Made by a program: the position numbers and the translations under genes
Source: Bacteroidota bacterium
GTDB lineage: Bacteria > Bacteroidota > Rhodothermia > Rhodothermales > UBA10348
Assembly: GCA_022567305.1 (NCBI GenBank)
Contig: JADFHF010000003.1
Coordinates: 1 to 64,000, forward strand
Length of the DNA stretch: 64,000 bases
Reading direction: 5' to 3'
Notes under the pieces: model-generated
The model's database searches: none
What the model saw: only the letters and a program-made list of their open reading frames with translations
Told to the model about the DNA's origin: nothing
Part shown: one piece after another, positions 18,576 through 26,987 of the stretch
Layout of the letters: every line of letters starts with the position of its first letter
How positions within the stretch are numbered: the first letter of the stretch is position 1

Positions 18576-19181
18576 ATGCTGAAACAACTGATAGCAGATA
18601 TAAAGGCCTCGATGAGCATCTACGACTCGGAAAAGGATGAGTCTTATGGATTGTTGGCTGAGTTTCCGGATCCTGGTGCGCTCTATCATGCGGCTCATGG
18701 GGTTCGTGAAGGAGGATATCGCCGCTACGATACCTACAGTCCGTTCCCCATTCATGGAATGGATAAAGCGATGGGTATGGGCAATTCGAAAGTTGGATTT
18801 CTCACGCTCGGCGGTGGGGTCTTTGGATTTGCGCTGGCCTATTGGATGCAATGGTGGACCGGCCAGGTCGATTATCCGATCAACATCAGCGGCAAGCCAT
18901 TTTTCTCGATCGAGCCTTCGATTCCGATCATGTTTGAATTGACGGTGTTCTTTGCTGCGCTCGCGACGGTTGTCGGCATGCTTGCACTGAACGGATTGCC
19001 ACGGCCCTACAATCCGCTGTTCTATTCGAATTCATTCAAACGAGTTACGGACGACGCGTTTTTTATTCTCATCTCATCGAGCGACAGAAAATTCGACGCT
19101 GAAAAAACCGGTTCTTTCCTCACAGAACTCGGAGCAACCTCTATCGAGGAGATTCACGATCACGGAAGCGCAGACGCATGA
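18576..19181 (+). CDS. actD: Alternative complex III subunit ActD (DUF3341)
   Basis: A 201-residue membrane protein with two helices in the middle (about 69-90 and 118-140) and soluble ends. The family features are YGLLAEFPDPGALYHAAHGVREGGYRRYDTYSPFPIHGMDKAMGMG near the N-terminus and the GKPFFSIEPSIPIMFELTVFFAAL second helix. The C-terminus FLTELGATSIEEI is the typical ending that packs against other subunits. Structural role, no cofactor. The ATG at 18576 is the called start; an ATG at 18612 with AAGG in front is closer to where the family usually begins. The stop overlaps the actE start (ATGA). Confidence 0.94.
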   Translation: MLKQLIADIKASMSIYDSEKDESYGLLAEFPDPGALYHAAHGVREGGYRRYDTYSPFPIHGMDKAMGMGNSKVGFLTLGGGVFGFALAYWMQWWTGQVDYPINISGKPFFSIEPSIPIMFELTVFFAALATVVGMLALNGLPRPYNPLFYSNSFKRVTDDAFFILISSSDRKFDAEKTGSFLTELGATSIEEIHDHGSADA

Positions 19182-19795
19182 TGAACCCGATCCGAACTCA
19201 TATGACTTCAGTCGGACCAGGCCTCGTGTTTCTGATCCTGGCTTTGGCCGGCTGCCGAGGCACGTCGTCCAGTAAGCCGCCCATCCATATCAGCCCCAAT
19301 ATGGACATGCAGGAGAAATTTGAAGCACAGGAGCGCAATGCGTTTTTCGCAGACGAACGAGCCATGAGGCCTCCCGTGCGGGGTACGGTCGCGAGGGGTG
19401 GTCTCCGGGAAGACACTAAATACTATACCGGAAGGGCCGGGAATGGAACGTATATCACCCAGAACCCGGTTCAGATTGATGCCGCATTCATGGAGCGCGG
19501 TCGCGGCCGATACGAAATTTTCTGCTCCGTTTGTCACGGCTCAGCGGGGGATGGCCAGGGGATTATCATGACGGGAAATTATGGGTACGTACCTGCACCG
19601 ACCTACCATTCGGATGCGCTGCGAGCGCAAACGGATGGATATCTCTATGAAGTAATCACGAACGGTGTTCGAACGATGCCGTCGTATGCACAGCAAATCA
19701 GGGTAAGGGACCGTTGGGCCATCGTAGCCTATATCCGCGCCCTACAGCGGAGTCAGTACGCATCCGTTTCGGATGTCCCGGAAACAGAACGATAA
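19178..19795 (+). CDS. actE: Alternative complex III subunit ActE, monoheme cytochrome c lipoprotein
   Basis: A periplasmic lipoprotein with one c-type heme, CSVCH, at about residue 112 and a distal methionine candidate in VRTMPSYAQQI. The N-terminus has a lipoprotein signal with lipobox LAGC. About 80 residues of linker precede the heme domain, and the ending IVAYIRALQRSQ is the usual cytochrome c closing helix. In ACIII the ActE heme is thought to be an exit point for electrons. The start overlaps the actD stop. 205 residues. Confidence 0.94.
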   Translation: MMNPIRTHMTSVGPGLVFLILALAGCRGTSSSKPPIHISPNMDMQEKFEAQERNAFFADERAMRPPVRGTVARGGLREDTKYYTGRAGNGTYITQNPVQIDAAFMERGRGRYEIFCSVCHGSAGDGQGIIMTGNYGYVPAPTYHSDALRAQTDGYLYEVITNGVRTMPSYAQQIRVRDRWAIVAYIRALQRSQYASVSDVPETER

Positions 19796-19839
19796 CACGA
19801 AGCCGAATCACCCGATTTAGAACGAAAGATTTCAAACGA

Positions 19840-21099
19840 ATGTCCAATTTGATCAAGCAGAGAAACCCGATAGCCTGGCTGCTAGATCCAGTCGAGCCAA
19901 CGGCAGATCAAGCTGACGCGTCATATCGCTTCGACTGGTCGCCGACTGCGTGGTTGTTACCGATCGGTTTGGGCACGGCGGCACTCGTTGTTTCAGCCGT
20001 AGGATGGGCAACGGAAGCTCAGCAATTCTTTTTTTCCTATCTGGTCGGTTGGATATTTTGTGTCTCACTTGCGCTCGGGGGGCTGTTTTTCGTTCTGATC
20101 CAGCATCTGACACAAGCCCGTTGGAGCGTTGTTGTTCGTCGTATTCCCGAAGCCCTGATTTGGTCTTTCCCTGTTCTGGCGATCCTCGGAATCCCCCTCC
20201 TTTTTGGGCTACATGATCTGTATCACTGGACGCACGCAGATTTATTTGATCCGGCGAGTCCGTCGTATGATGCGGTTATTGCCGCAAAGGAATCTTACCT
20301 AAACATTCCATTCTTCCTGGGACGCGCAGCCTTTTATTTCTTGCTCTGGTCGACGATTTCGTACAAGCTCTACACGTTGAGCATTCGTCAGGACGTGGAT
20401 GGCGACCCCCAAATTCCTGCCCTCCAGCGGAAGACCAGTGCTTGGGGCCTCGTTCTTGTCTCTATCACAACCGCATTTAGCGGGTTCGATTTTCTGATGT
20501 CACTCGATCCACATTGGTTCTCAACCATTTTTGGTGTCTATTTCTTTGCCGGTTCTTTCATGTCGATCATGGCCTTTACGGCTCTGGTCGCCATGATTCT
20601 CCAGAAGGCCGGAATGCTTCAGGGTACGGTTACGACGGAGCATTATCAGGATCTGGGTAAATTCCTGTTCGGATTCGTGGTCTTCTGGGCGTATATCGCG
20701 TTCAGCCAGTACATGTTGATCTGGTACGCAAATATGCCGGAAGAGACCCTCTTTTATCGGCACCGACTCGAGAACGGTTGGGAGACGTACAGCGCCGTAC
20801 TACTCATTGCGCACTTTCTGATTCCGTTTATTGTTCTGATCTCCCGATCAGCCAAACGCTTCATTCCGGTGTTGGGGTTCATGTGTGTTTGGATGCTGGT
20901 CATGCACTGGTTCGATTTCTTCTGGTTGGCAATGCCGGTTCTTCATGAGCACCCCTCGTTCCACTTGTTGGATCTTTCGACCGCCGTTGGCCTGTTTGGG
21001 ATTGTTTCGGGTACCGTGTTGTACCGGTTGAGTCGCCATAGCCTCGTGCCTGAAAAGGATCCCAACCTTGGGAAGTCCTTGGCTTTCACAAATAGTTAG
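19840..21099 (+). CDS. actF: Alternative complex III subunit ActF, second NrfD-like membrane protein
   Basis: A 419-residue, roughly ten-helix membrane protein related to ActC and placed as in other ACIII operons. Recognisable parts are WLLPIGLGTAALVVSAVGW, YLVGWIFCVSLALGGLFFVLIQHLTQARWSVVVRRIPE and FSGFDFLMSLDPHWFSTIFGVYFFAGSF. A late block, VFWAYIAFSQYMLIWYANMPEE, is characteristic of this subunit. The start is the ATG at 19840. The open frame runs back to 19714 inside actE, but that extension is basic, not hydrophobic, and lacks a ribosome binding site. Confidence 0.95.
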   Translation: MSNLIKQRNPIAWLLDPVEPTADQADASYRFDWSPTAWLLPIGLGTAALVVSAVGWATEAQQFFFSYLVGWIFCVSLALGGLFFVLIQHLTQARWSVVVRRIPEALIWSFPVLAILGIPLLFGLHDLYHWTHADLFDPASPSYDAVIAAKESYLNIPFFLGRAAFYFLLWSTISYKLYTLSIRQDVDGDPQIPALQRKTSAWGLVLVSITTAFSGFDFLMSLDPHWFSTIFGVYFFAGSFMSIMAFTALVAMILQKAGMLQGTVTTEHYQDLGKFLFGFVVFWAYIAFSQYMLIWYANMPEETLFYRHRLENGWETYSAVLLIAHFLIPFIVLISRSAKRFIPVLGFMCVWMLVMHWFDFFWLAMPVLHEHPSFHLLDLSTAVGLFGIVSGTVLYRLSRHSLVPEKDPNLGKSLAFTNS

Positions 21100-21115
21100 T
21101 GTGAATACACAATCC

Positions 21116-21478
21116 ATGACCGATCATACCACAACAAATTACGAACAGGTCGAGCCGGAAGGGCTCAATAGCGGCGCGCTGGGCGTGATTGTCGTGGGTG
21201 GAATGATCCTGATTTTGTCGGCCATGTTTGTTGTCGTGTCGATCACCGAGTTGGTATTCCACGATGCCCTGGTGGAGTCAACGGGGATCACCGGGTACCC
21301 GACTCTTACTGAATCTCGAGAGAACGCGAGAAAGATTCTGTCCAGTTATGCACCCATCGATCGCGACGCCGGTATTTACCGGATTCCGATTGATCGTGCC
21401 ATGGACCTGATAGTTAGCGAGGCCCAACGGACTGCCGGAGGAGGCAGCGGATCGCAGAATGGATCGCCCAACCGATGA
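21116..21478 (+). CDS. Small single-helix membrane protein between ActF and Sco
   Basis: 120 residues with one membrane helix (about 23-45, LGVIVVGGMILILSAMFVVVSIT) and a short periplasmic domain. That domain contains YPTLTESRENARKILSSYAPIDRDAGIYRIPIDRAMDLIVSEA. The IDRDAGIYRIPIDRAMDLI block resembles small proteins found beside Sco and cytochrome oxidase genes in other bacteria, so a part in the oxidase/ACIII assembly is likely, though I know of no proven function. It could be a minor ACIII subunit. The ATG at 21116 is chosen over 21068. The stop overlaps the Sco start (ATGA), implying coupled translation. Confidence 0.85.
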   Translation: MTDHTTTNYEQVEPEGLNSGALGVIVVGGMILILSAMFVVVSITELVFHDALVESTGITGYPTLTESRENARKILSSYAPIDRDAGIYRIPIDRAMDLIVSEAQRTAGGGSGSQNGSPNR

Positions 21479-22347
21479 AAATGGTTCGCTACATATCGGC
21501 AGTTGTCTTGATCCTGGGATTCGGTGTTCTTGCTTTTGCAGACGCTGCGGCTCAGGTCACGCGCGAGGACGCCATACCGGACGTGTTCAGTGGGGTCGGA
21601 ATTACTGAGCGACTGGGCACTGGAATCCCGACCGATCTAACTTTCGTGAACGAATCGGGCGAAGAGGTGGCTCTCGCATCGTTTTTTGAATCGGATCGGC
21701 CCGTTATTCTGAATTTTGTTTATCACAACTGCCCGATGCTGTGCAGTCTACTCCTGGAGGGTTTCACGAAGTCACTTCGGGACATGGAGTGGACTCCGGG
21801 AAACGAATTTGATGTACTGACGGTCAGTTTTTCAGCGACGGAGACCGCCGATTTGGCCCGACGTCAAAAGGCACGCTACCTGGATATTCTGAACAAGCCG
21901 GATGCAACAAAGGGCTGGCATTTCCTGACCGGATCGGAAGAGAACATCTTCGCGCTGGCGGAAGCCACGGGTTTTGGATTCAAATGGATAGAAGAATCCA
22001 AGGAGTACGCGCACCCGACTGCACTGATTTTCTTGGATGAAGAAGGGACGATTACGCGATACATCCATGGCATGAATTATCCGCCGGGTGACGTGCGCAA
22101 AGCACTCGTCGAAGCGTCGGAAGGAAGGGTGGGCACCACGATCGATCGAATATTTCTGTATTGCTATCGATATGATGCCGATGCGAATTCCTACGTGCTG
22201 CAGGCCACGAAGCTGATGAGGCTGGGCGGACTGCTGACCCTACTGGTCGTTTGTGTTGGATTGCTGATCTTCTGGCGGCGCGAACGCCGACATCAAAGAG
22301 ATCGGATCTCCGGCACTGGAGAGAGTAACTCTCTAATTACTAACTGA
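21475..22347 (+). CDS. SCO1/SenC family copper chaperone for cytochrome oxidase
   Basis: A thioredoxin-fold protein that delivers copper to, or reduces the cysteines of, the CuA site of cytochrome c oxidase subunit II. After a signal sequence (about 1-24) the domain has NFVYHNCPMLCSLLLEG, whose CPMLC is the CxxxC copper motif. A downstream histidine in YAHPTALIFLDEEG is the third ligand. Unusually it ends with a C-terminal membrane helix (about 249-267, LGGLLTLLVVCVGLLIFW) and a basic tail, so it is anchored at that end. It directly precedes the CuA subunit gene, fitting its role. Confidence 0.94.
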   Translation: MKMVRYISAVVLILGFGVLAFADAAAQVTREDAIPDVFSGVGITERLGTGIPTDLTFVNESGEEVALASFFESDRPVILNFVYHNCPMLCSLLLEGFTKSLRDMEWTPGNEFDVLTVSFSATETADLARRQKARYLDILNKPDATKGWHFLTGSEENIFALAEATGFGFKWIEESKEYAHPTALIFLDEEGTITRYIHGMNYPPGDVRKALVEASEGRVGTTIDRIFLYCYRYDADANSYVLQATKLMRLGGLLTLLVVCVGLLIFWRRERRHQRDRISGTGESNSLITN

Positions 22348-22362
22348 AGGCAAACACTATAA

Positions 22363-23301
22363 ATGGGCGAGAACGGATCAGTATTCTTACCTGAGGCATC
22401 GTCGAGCTTTGCCAGCGAGGTCGATGCGCTGTTCAATTTCGTGCTGGCCGTCAGTACCGTCTTCTTCATTGCGGTCGTCGGAACGATGATTTATTTCGTC
22501 ATCCGATATCGCCGCCGTAGTCATTCATTTGTTCCCGCTCCCGGTAAAGACAGTAGACTGCTGGAACTGGTCTCCATCGTGTTTCCCACGATTCTGGTTC
22601 TCATTCTGTTTACGTGGGGATTCCAGGTGTTCATTACGCTCAGTACAGCCCCACCGGATTCTTATGAGATCAGGGTGCGTGGGAAGCAGTGGTTCTGGGA
22701 ATTCGAATATCCGAATGGAGTGGTTACGGTAAACGAGATGTACGTGCCTCTGAATAAGCCCGTAAGACTTAAAATGAGTGCTGAAGACGTCCTACACAGC
22801 TTTTTTGTGCCCGAATTCAGAGTCAAGCATGACGTGATTCCGAACCGGTATACGACCGTCTGGTTCGAAGCGACGAAAGCGGGCGAGTATCGGATCTATT
22901 GCACGGAATATTGCGGGACGCAGCATTCGGCGATGTTGGGGATGGTTCATGCGGTTCCGGAGGCCGAGTTCAATACGTGGCTCCAGAATCAGGATCAGGA
23001 CATACCGCTGTTGGACCTCGGGGAGAGGATCTTCAGCCAGTACGCTTGCAACGCTTGTCACGCGATCGACGGTACCCGTAAGATCGGACCGCAGCTGAAT
23101 GGACTCGCAGGTATAACACGTACGCTCGACGACGGAAGCACGGTTGTGGCTGATGACAGTTACATCCGCGAGTCAATTCTGGATCCGAATGCAAAGGTTG
23201 TAGATGGATTCGCGCCGGGACTAATGCCTGCCGCACTGGGTGCCTCTCTCACGCCCAGGCAGCTTGACGGATTGCTTGAATACATCAAGTCACTTGAGTA
23301 G
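22363..23301 (+). CDS. coxB: caa3-type cytochrome c oxidase subunit II with fused cytochrome c
   Basis: Two N-terminal helices (about 23-46 and 68-92) anchor a periplasmic CuA domain followed by a covalently joined cytochrome c domain, the mark of caa3 oxidases. The CuA ligands are visible as VLHSFFVPEF for the first histidine and as IYCTEYCGTQHSAMLGM for the two cysteines, the second histidine and the methionine. The tryptophan-rich KQWFWEFEY electron-entry stretch is present. The heme site is YACNACHAIDG with methionine in PGLMPAAL as the likely distal ligand. 312 residues. Start ATG at 22363. Confidence 0.97.
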   Translation: MGENGSVFLPEASSSFASEVDALFNFVLAVSTVFFIAVVGTMIYFVIRYRRRSHSFVPAPGKDSRLLELVSIVFPTILVLILFTWGFQVFITLSTAPPDSYEIRVRGKQWFWEFEYPNGVVTVNEMYVPLNKPVRLKMSAEDVLHSFFVPEFRVKHDVIPNRYTTVWFEATKAGEYRIYCTEYCGTQHSAMLGMVHAVPEAEFNTWLQNQDQDIPLLDLGERIFSQYACNACHAIDGTRKIGPQLNGLAGITRTLDDGSTVVADDSYIRESILDPNAKVVDGFAPGLMPAALGASLTPRQLDGLLEYIKSLE

Positions 23302-23377
23302 GCCCTCTGATGCAGCAAAAGAAGAAACGTGAACTGAGGCCGGGAACCCCACTGAACTTTGACCGAGTAGAGAATTG

Positions 23378-25063
23378 ATGAGTGCAGATGCATCGACATC
23401 GGTGAATTACCTGAACCACGATCGTTCGATCAAATCGTGGCTTCTTACGCTGGACCACAAGCGCATTGGCATTCTATATCTGGTTGTCATTTCTCTCGTC
23501 TTCCTGGGGGCCGGGATCCTGGCACTATTCATCCGGCTCGAGCAGATTGCTCCGGGTCAGGATATCATGGGTCCAGATGCCTACAACCAGATATTTACAA
23601 TCCATGGGGTGTTGATGGTCTTCGCATTCATCATTCCCGCTATCCCTGCTATTCTGGGTAATTTCGTGTTGCCCATGCAGTTAGGGGCCAAAGACGTCGC
23701 ATTTCCGCGCCTCAATCTCCTGAGTTTTTACTTGTACGTCGGGGGAGCACTCATCGTTCTCAGCGCGCTCCTGGTGGGTCGAATCGACGGCGGATGGACA
23801 TTTTATGCCCCCTATTCGATTCGTGTCGGCGATAGTATTCTATTCGTGACGATGGGGGTTTTCGTGATGGGGTTCTCGTCGATCTTGACGGGTGTGAACT
23901 TCATTGTTACGATCCATAAGATGAGAGCTCCAGGTCTTACGTGGAACCGGTTACCGCTCTTCGTCTGGAGTCTCTATTCGACGGCGATTGTTCAGGTTCT
24001 TGCCACACCCGTCATTGGCATTACCGTTCTCCTTCTGTTCCTCGAGCGGCTTCTCGGCATCGGTATCTTCGATCCGGCTCTCGGGGGCGACCCGGTCCTA
24101 TTTCAACACTTTTTCTGGTTCTATTCGCACCCGGCAGTCTATGTCATGATCTTGCCGGCCTTTGGAATCATATCTGAGCTGATTGGCACGTTCTCTCGTC
24201 ATCGCATATTCGGATACCGCTTTGTAGCGCTTTCTTCCATTGCGATTGCCTTTCTTGGAGCCCTGGTATGGGGGCATCACTTGTTTGTCGCCGGGCAGTC
24301 GGCGCTGGCATCGACCGTATTCTCGCTCCTAACGTTCCTAATTGGCATTCCGACCGGAGTAAAGGTGGTGAACTGGGTGGTGACCATGCACCAGGGTTCT
24401 ATTCAGCTTCGGACTCCGATGCTGTATGCCCTGATGTTTCTGATTCTGTTCAGCATCGGTGGTTTTACGGGAATCATGCTGGGCGTGCTGCCGATCGACA
24501 TCCACTTGCACGACACGTATTTCATCGTCGCCCACTTCCACTATGTCATGGTGGGCGGAAACGTAATTGCAGCACTCGGCGGTCTACACTACTGGTGGCC
24601 GAAAATCACCGGAAAGATATTTAATGAGACGCTCGGACGAATTGCGGCGGGCCTCATTTTCGTCGGTTTCAATCTGACCTTCTTCCCACAATTCATCACC
24701 GGGTCTCGTGGAATGCCGAGGCGTTATTACGATTACCCGGTCGAGTTCGAAAGTCTGAATCAACTTTCTACGTACGGGTCCTGGGTGTTGGCTGCCGGGA
24801 TGTTTTTGATCGCCGGGTATCTGCTGCACTCGTTGTTTAAAGGGAAAAAGGCGAGCGCCAATCCGTGGGGATCATTGACACTGGAGTGGACCCATACCAA
24901 TCGGCTTCCAATTCCGCACAATTTCGAGCGCACACCGATCGTCACCCGGGGTGCGTATGATTTCCATCTGGCGAAAGATCTGTTCAAGGATGAACCGAGC
25001 GGCAATGGAGTTGATTCGCATCAGGTACCGGACCTTGAACAAGAGGGTCGGCCAGAAGCCTAG
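23378..25063 (+). CDS. coxA: Cytochrome c oxidase subunit I, A2-type (YS motif)
   Basis: The twelve-helix catalytic subunit that reduces O2 at heme a3-CuB and pumps protons. Metal ligands are in [10 protein letters not shown] (low-spin heme), [14 protein letters not shown] (CuB histidine with the cross-linked tyrosine), [10 protein letters not shown] (two more CuB histidines) and [17 protein letters not shown] (heme ligands). Where most oxidases have GHPEVY, this one has YSHPAVY: the D-channel glutamate is replaced by alanine and preceded by Tyr-Ser, the A2 signature described in Rhodothermus marinus caa3. The start is the ATG at 23378; a TTG lies one codon upstream. 561 residues. Confidence 0.97.
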   Translation: MSADASTSVNYLNHDRSIKSWLLTLDHKRIGILYLVVISLVFLGAGILALFIRLEQIAPGQDIMGPDAYNQIFTIHGVLMVFAFIIPAIPAILGNFVLPMQLGAKDVAFPRLNLLSFYLYVGGALIVLSALLVGRIDGGWTFYAPYSIRVGDSILFVTMGVFVMGFSSILTGVNFIVTIHKMRAPGLTWNRLPLFVWSLYSTAIVQVLATPVIGITVLLLFLERLLGIGIFDPALGGDPVLFQHFFWFYSHPAVYVMILPAFGIISELIGTFSRHRIFGYRFVALSSIAIAFLGALVWGHHLFVAGQSALASTVFSLLTFLIGIPTGVKVVNWVVTMHQGSIQLRTPMLYALMFLILFSIGGFTGIMLGVLPIDIHLHDTYFIVAHFHYVMVGGNVIAALGGLHYWWPKITGKIFNETLGRIAAGLIFVGFNLTFFPQFITGSRGMPRRYYDYPVEFESLNQLSTYGSWVLAAGMFLIAGYLLHSLFKGKKASANPWGSLTLEWTHTNRLPIPHNFERTPIVTRGAYDFHLAKDLFKDEPSGNGVDSHQVPDLEQEGRPEA

Positions 25064-25098
25064 CGAGACAAAGATTGGTTCGGTAATACACACACATT

Positions 25099-25782
25099 AT
25101 GGCTGAAGCATCCACCGTAACCGCAGACCGACCCAAGCATCTGCACCCCCACTTCGTTTCGTCGGAACAGCAGTTCGATGCCGCGAAAATGGGAATGTGG
25201 TTATTCCTCGTGACGGAAATCCTTCTGTTCAGCGGGTTGTTCGTCGCCTATACGGTGTTCCGGATCTGGTATCCGGAAGTGTTTTCGCACTCGGCTGAAC
25301 TGCTGGACTGGCGCTTGGGCGGACTCAATACCATCGTGCTTCTGGCATCCTCGTTAACGGTCGCGATGGGGGTTCATTATGCTCAGACCAACGAAAGAAA
25401 GAAGCTTGTCCGGGCGCTGATCTTGACGATATGTTTCGCGGCCGTCTTTATGATCGTCAAGTATTTTGAGTATACCGGGAAATTTGCCCACGGAGTGTTT
25501 CCAGGAGTCAATTTCGATCCCCATGGAACGGCGGGTGGTCATGATTATGCCGCATACAACATTCCCTTTGCCGCCCAGTTTTTCAGTATTTATTTCGTGA
25601 TGACGGGCGTTCACGGCTTGCACGTGTTGATCGGCATCGGCCTGTTCTCGTGGATCGTGATCCGAGCCAACAAGGGGCATTTCAGCAGTGAGTATTACAC
25701 ACCGGTTGAAATCACGGGGCTGTATTGGCACCTCGTCGATATCATCTGGATATTCCTGTTCCCACTCCTGTATCTGATCTAA
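25099..25782 (+). CDS. coxC: Cytochrome c oxidase subunit III
   Basis: A 227-residue, five-helix form of subunit III, usual for caa3 oxidases. Family motifs are MWLFLVTEILLFSGLFVAYTVFRIWYPE, the conserved glutamate in IVKYFEYTGKF, FFSIYFVMTGVHGLHVLIGI, and YWHLVDIIWIFLFPLLYLI at the C-terminus. The subunit stabilises the catalytic core and its proton uptake. The ATG at 25099 is 35 bases after coxA. It is followed by subunit IV. Confidence 0.96.
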   Translation: MAEASTVTADRPKHLHPHFVSSEQQFDAAKMGMWLFLVTEILLFSGLFVAYTVFRIWYPEVFSHSAELLDWRLGGLNTIVLLASSLTVAMGVHYAQTNERKKLVRALILTICFAAVFMIVKYFEYTGKFAHGVFPGVNFDPHGTAGGHDYAAYNIPFAAQFFSIYFVMTGVHGLHVLIGIGLFSWIVIRANKGHFSSEYYTPVEITGLYWHLVDIIWIFLFPLLYLI

Positions 25783-25834
25783 TTGCTCAATACCCTCACC
25801 CGAGACAATCGACGCTAGACGAGTTTAACGCTTC

Positions 25835-26224
25835 ATGGCACACGCAGAACATCACATTACACCCAAGAAGACACTGATCCAGGTGTTCGTGGCTCTGATC
25901 ACGCTGACCGCGATCACCGTCTTTGCTGCGCAAATGGATCTCGGTCCACTGAATGTACCGATAGCCCTTTCGATCGCGATCGTCAAAGCGTCCCTGGTGG
26001 TCGTCATCTTTATGGCGCTCAAGCACGACAACCGGATGAATGCGGTCGTCTTTCTGGTTGGCGCTGTATTCGTTGTCGTATTTCTGGTGTTGACGCTGTT
26101 CGATACGGCCTATCGCGGCGACCTTCCGAATACGGTCGAGGGGACCATTATGGAAGAGCAGGCCGAGCAGGATGCCTTGCGGGCGAGAGATCCTGGGCCT
26201 ACACCCGTACCTCCCAGTCAATAG
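25835..26224 (+). CDS. Cytochrome c oxidase subunit IV (prokaryotic caa3 type)
   Basis: 129 residues with three membrane helices: LIQVFVALITLTAITVFAA, VPIALSIAIVKASLVVVIFMALKHDN and FLVGAVFVVVFLVLTLFD. The KASLVVVIFMALKHD block is the family signature of bacterial subunit IV. The C-terminal 35 residues are hydrophilic and proline-rich. It is the last gene of the ACIII-caa3 run, ending 30 bases before the convergent nucleosidase gene. Position and length fit; it has a structural role in the oxidase. Confidence 0.92.
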   Translation: MAHAEHHITPKKTLIQVFVALITLTAITVFAAQMDLGPLNVPIALSIAIVKASLVVVIFMALKHDNRMNAVVFLVGAVFVVVFLVLTLFDTAYRGDLPNTVEGTIMEEQAEQDALRARDPGPTPVPPSQ

Positions 26225-26253
26225 CGACTCGCCACGGGACGTTTCGAGCTGGA

Positions 26254-26868
26254 TCAGTCGGTCGTCAGCAACTCTTGAACGCGATTGTTCAGAAATATCG
26301 CCATCTTATCGTACGATGTGGCCAGCGTTTTTCGCAGGTTTTTATCCTCAACGCCCATATGTCCGGAGACGATCTTGACGATGTGACACGGAACACCGTG
26401 GGTTGCTGCCACATAGGCTACGGCATACCCCGTCATGTCACTCATATCCGCAATTCGCTGCCAGTAGCTGAGCTCTGTTGCTCCCTGAACGGTATGATCC
26501 TGCGTAACAAGCGTGTACTGCGGTACATCATCAAAGGGAACGGTCAGTGGCATTCGGGGATAGGTGGGAGCCGCGAGTTCGATCCGGTCACCCTCAAACA
26601 CCTGAGAGGCGGCTACGATGGTACCCAATTTGATTTCATCGGTGAGCGCAGTGCACGTTCCCACGTGGATGATTTTGCTGAGCTTTTGTTGATGAAGTAG
26701 CCGTTCCGTTCTAAGGGTGGCTTTGATCTTACCGATACCGACGATGGTAACAAGGCAGCAGTCGTCATGTTGGGAATCACTCTCGGACAGGCCATCGAAA
26801 CGGCCTCTTTCATACTTTTGCAGAAACGGTTGTGCCTCGGCCAGAGTCGCAAATACAATCCCTAGCAT
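26254..26868 (-). CDS. Nucleosidase/phosphorylase family protein (MTA/SAH nucleosidase-like) with altered catalytic residues
   Basis: A 204-residue member of the PNP/UDP phosphorylase superfamily closest in layout to 5'-methylthioadenosine/S-adenosylhomocysteine nucleosidase. Shared parts are IVFATLAEAQPFL (Glu11 matching the water-activating Glu12 of E. coli MTAN), IIHVGTCTALTDEIKLGTIV and ADMSDMTGYAVAYVAATHGVP. By hand alignment, however, the ribose-binding Glu174 of MTAN is Thr146 here and the acid Asp197 is Gly169 (KIVSGHMG). Activity may therefore be changed or lost. It is divergent from metF, which suggests a link to methionine and S-adenosylmethionine turnover. Futalosine hydrolase is another possible relative. 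Confidence 0.8.
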   Translation of the reverse strand: MLGIVFATLAEAQPFLQKYERGRFDGLSESDSQHDDCCLVTIVGIGKIKATLRTERLLHQQKLSKIIHVGTCTALTDEIKLGTIVAASQVFEGDRIELAAPTYPRMPLTVPFDDVPQYTLVTQDHTVQGATELSYWQRIADMSDMTGYAVAYVAATHGVPCHIVKIVSGHMGVEDKNLRKTLATSYDKMAIFLNNRVQELLTTD

Positions 26869-26909
26869 GGGTGAGCAATGTTATTGGATGATGGGTTATC
26901 TTTTCAAAA

Positions 26910-26926
26910 TGTCCGGACTTCGGACA
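26910..26926. promoter_or_regulatory. Hairpin in the nucleosidase-metF divergent promoter region
   Basis: TGTCCG and CGGACA form a 6-bp stem with a 5-base loop, about 60 bases ahead of metF and 40 bases ahead of the nucleosidase start. It could be an operator or a leader hairpin. I see no match to a known SAM or SAH riboswitch in the 119-base gap. Confidence 0.3.
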
Positions 26927-26987
26927 GATATACCGGGGTTTCCTGCTTTAGGAATCGGGAGCGGATCAGCTGAATTTACGAGATGGG

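Noticed and set aside
26869-26987. SAM/SAH riboswitch ahead of metF
   Set aside because: Only a simple 6-bp hairpin is present. I could not find the multi-stem core of a known class in this short gap.
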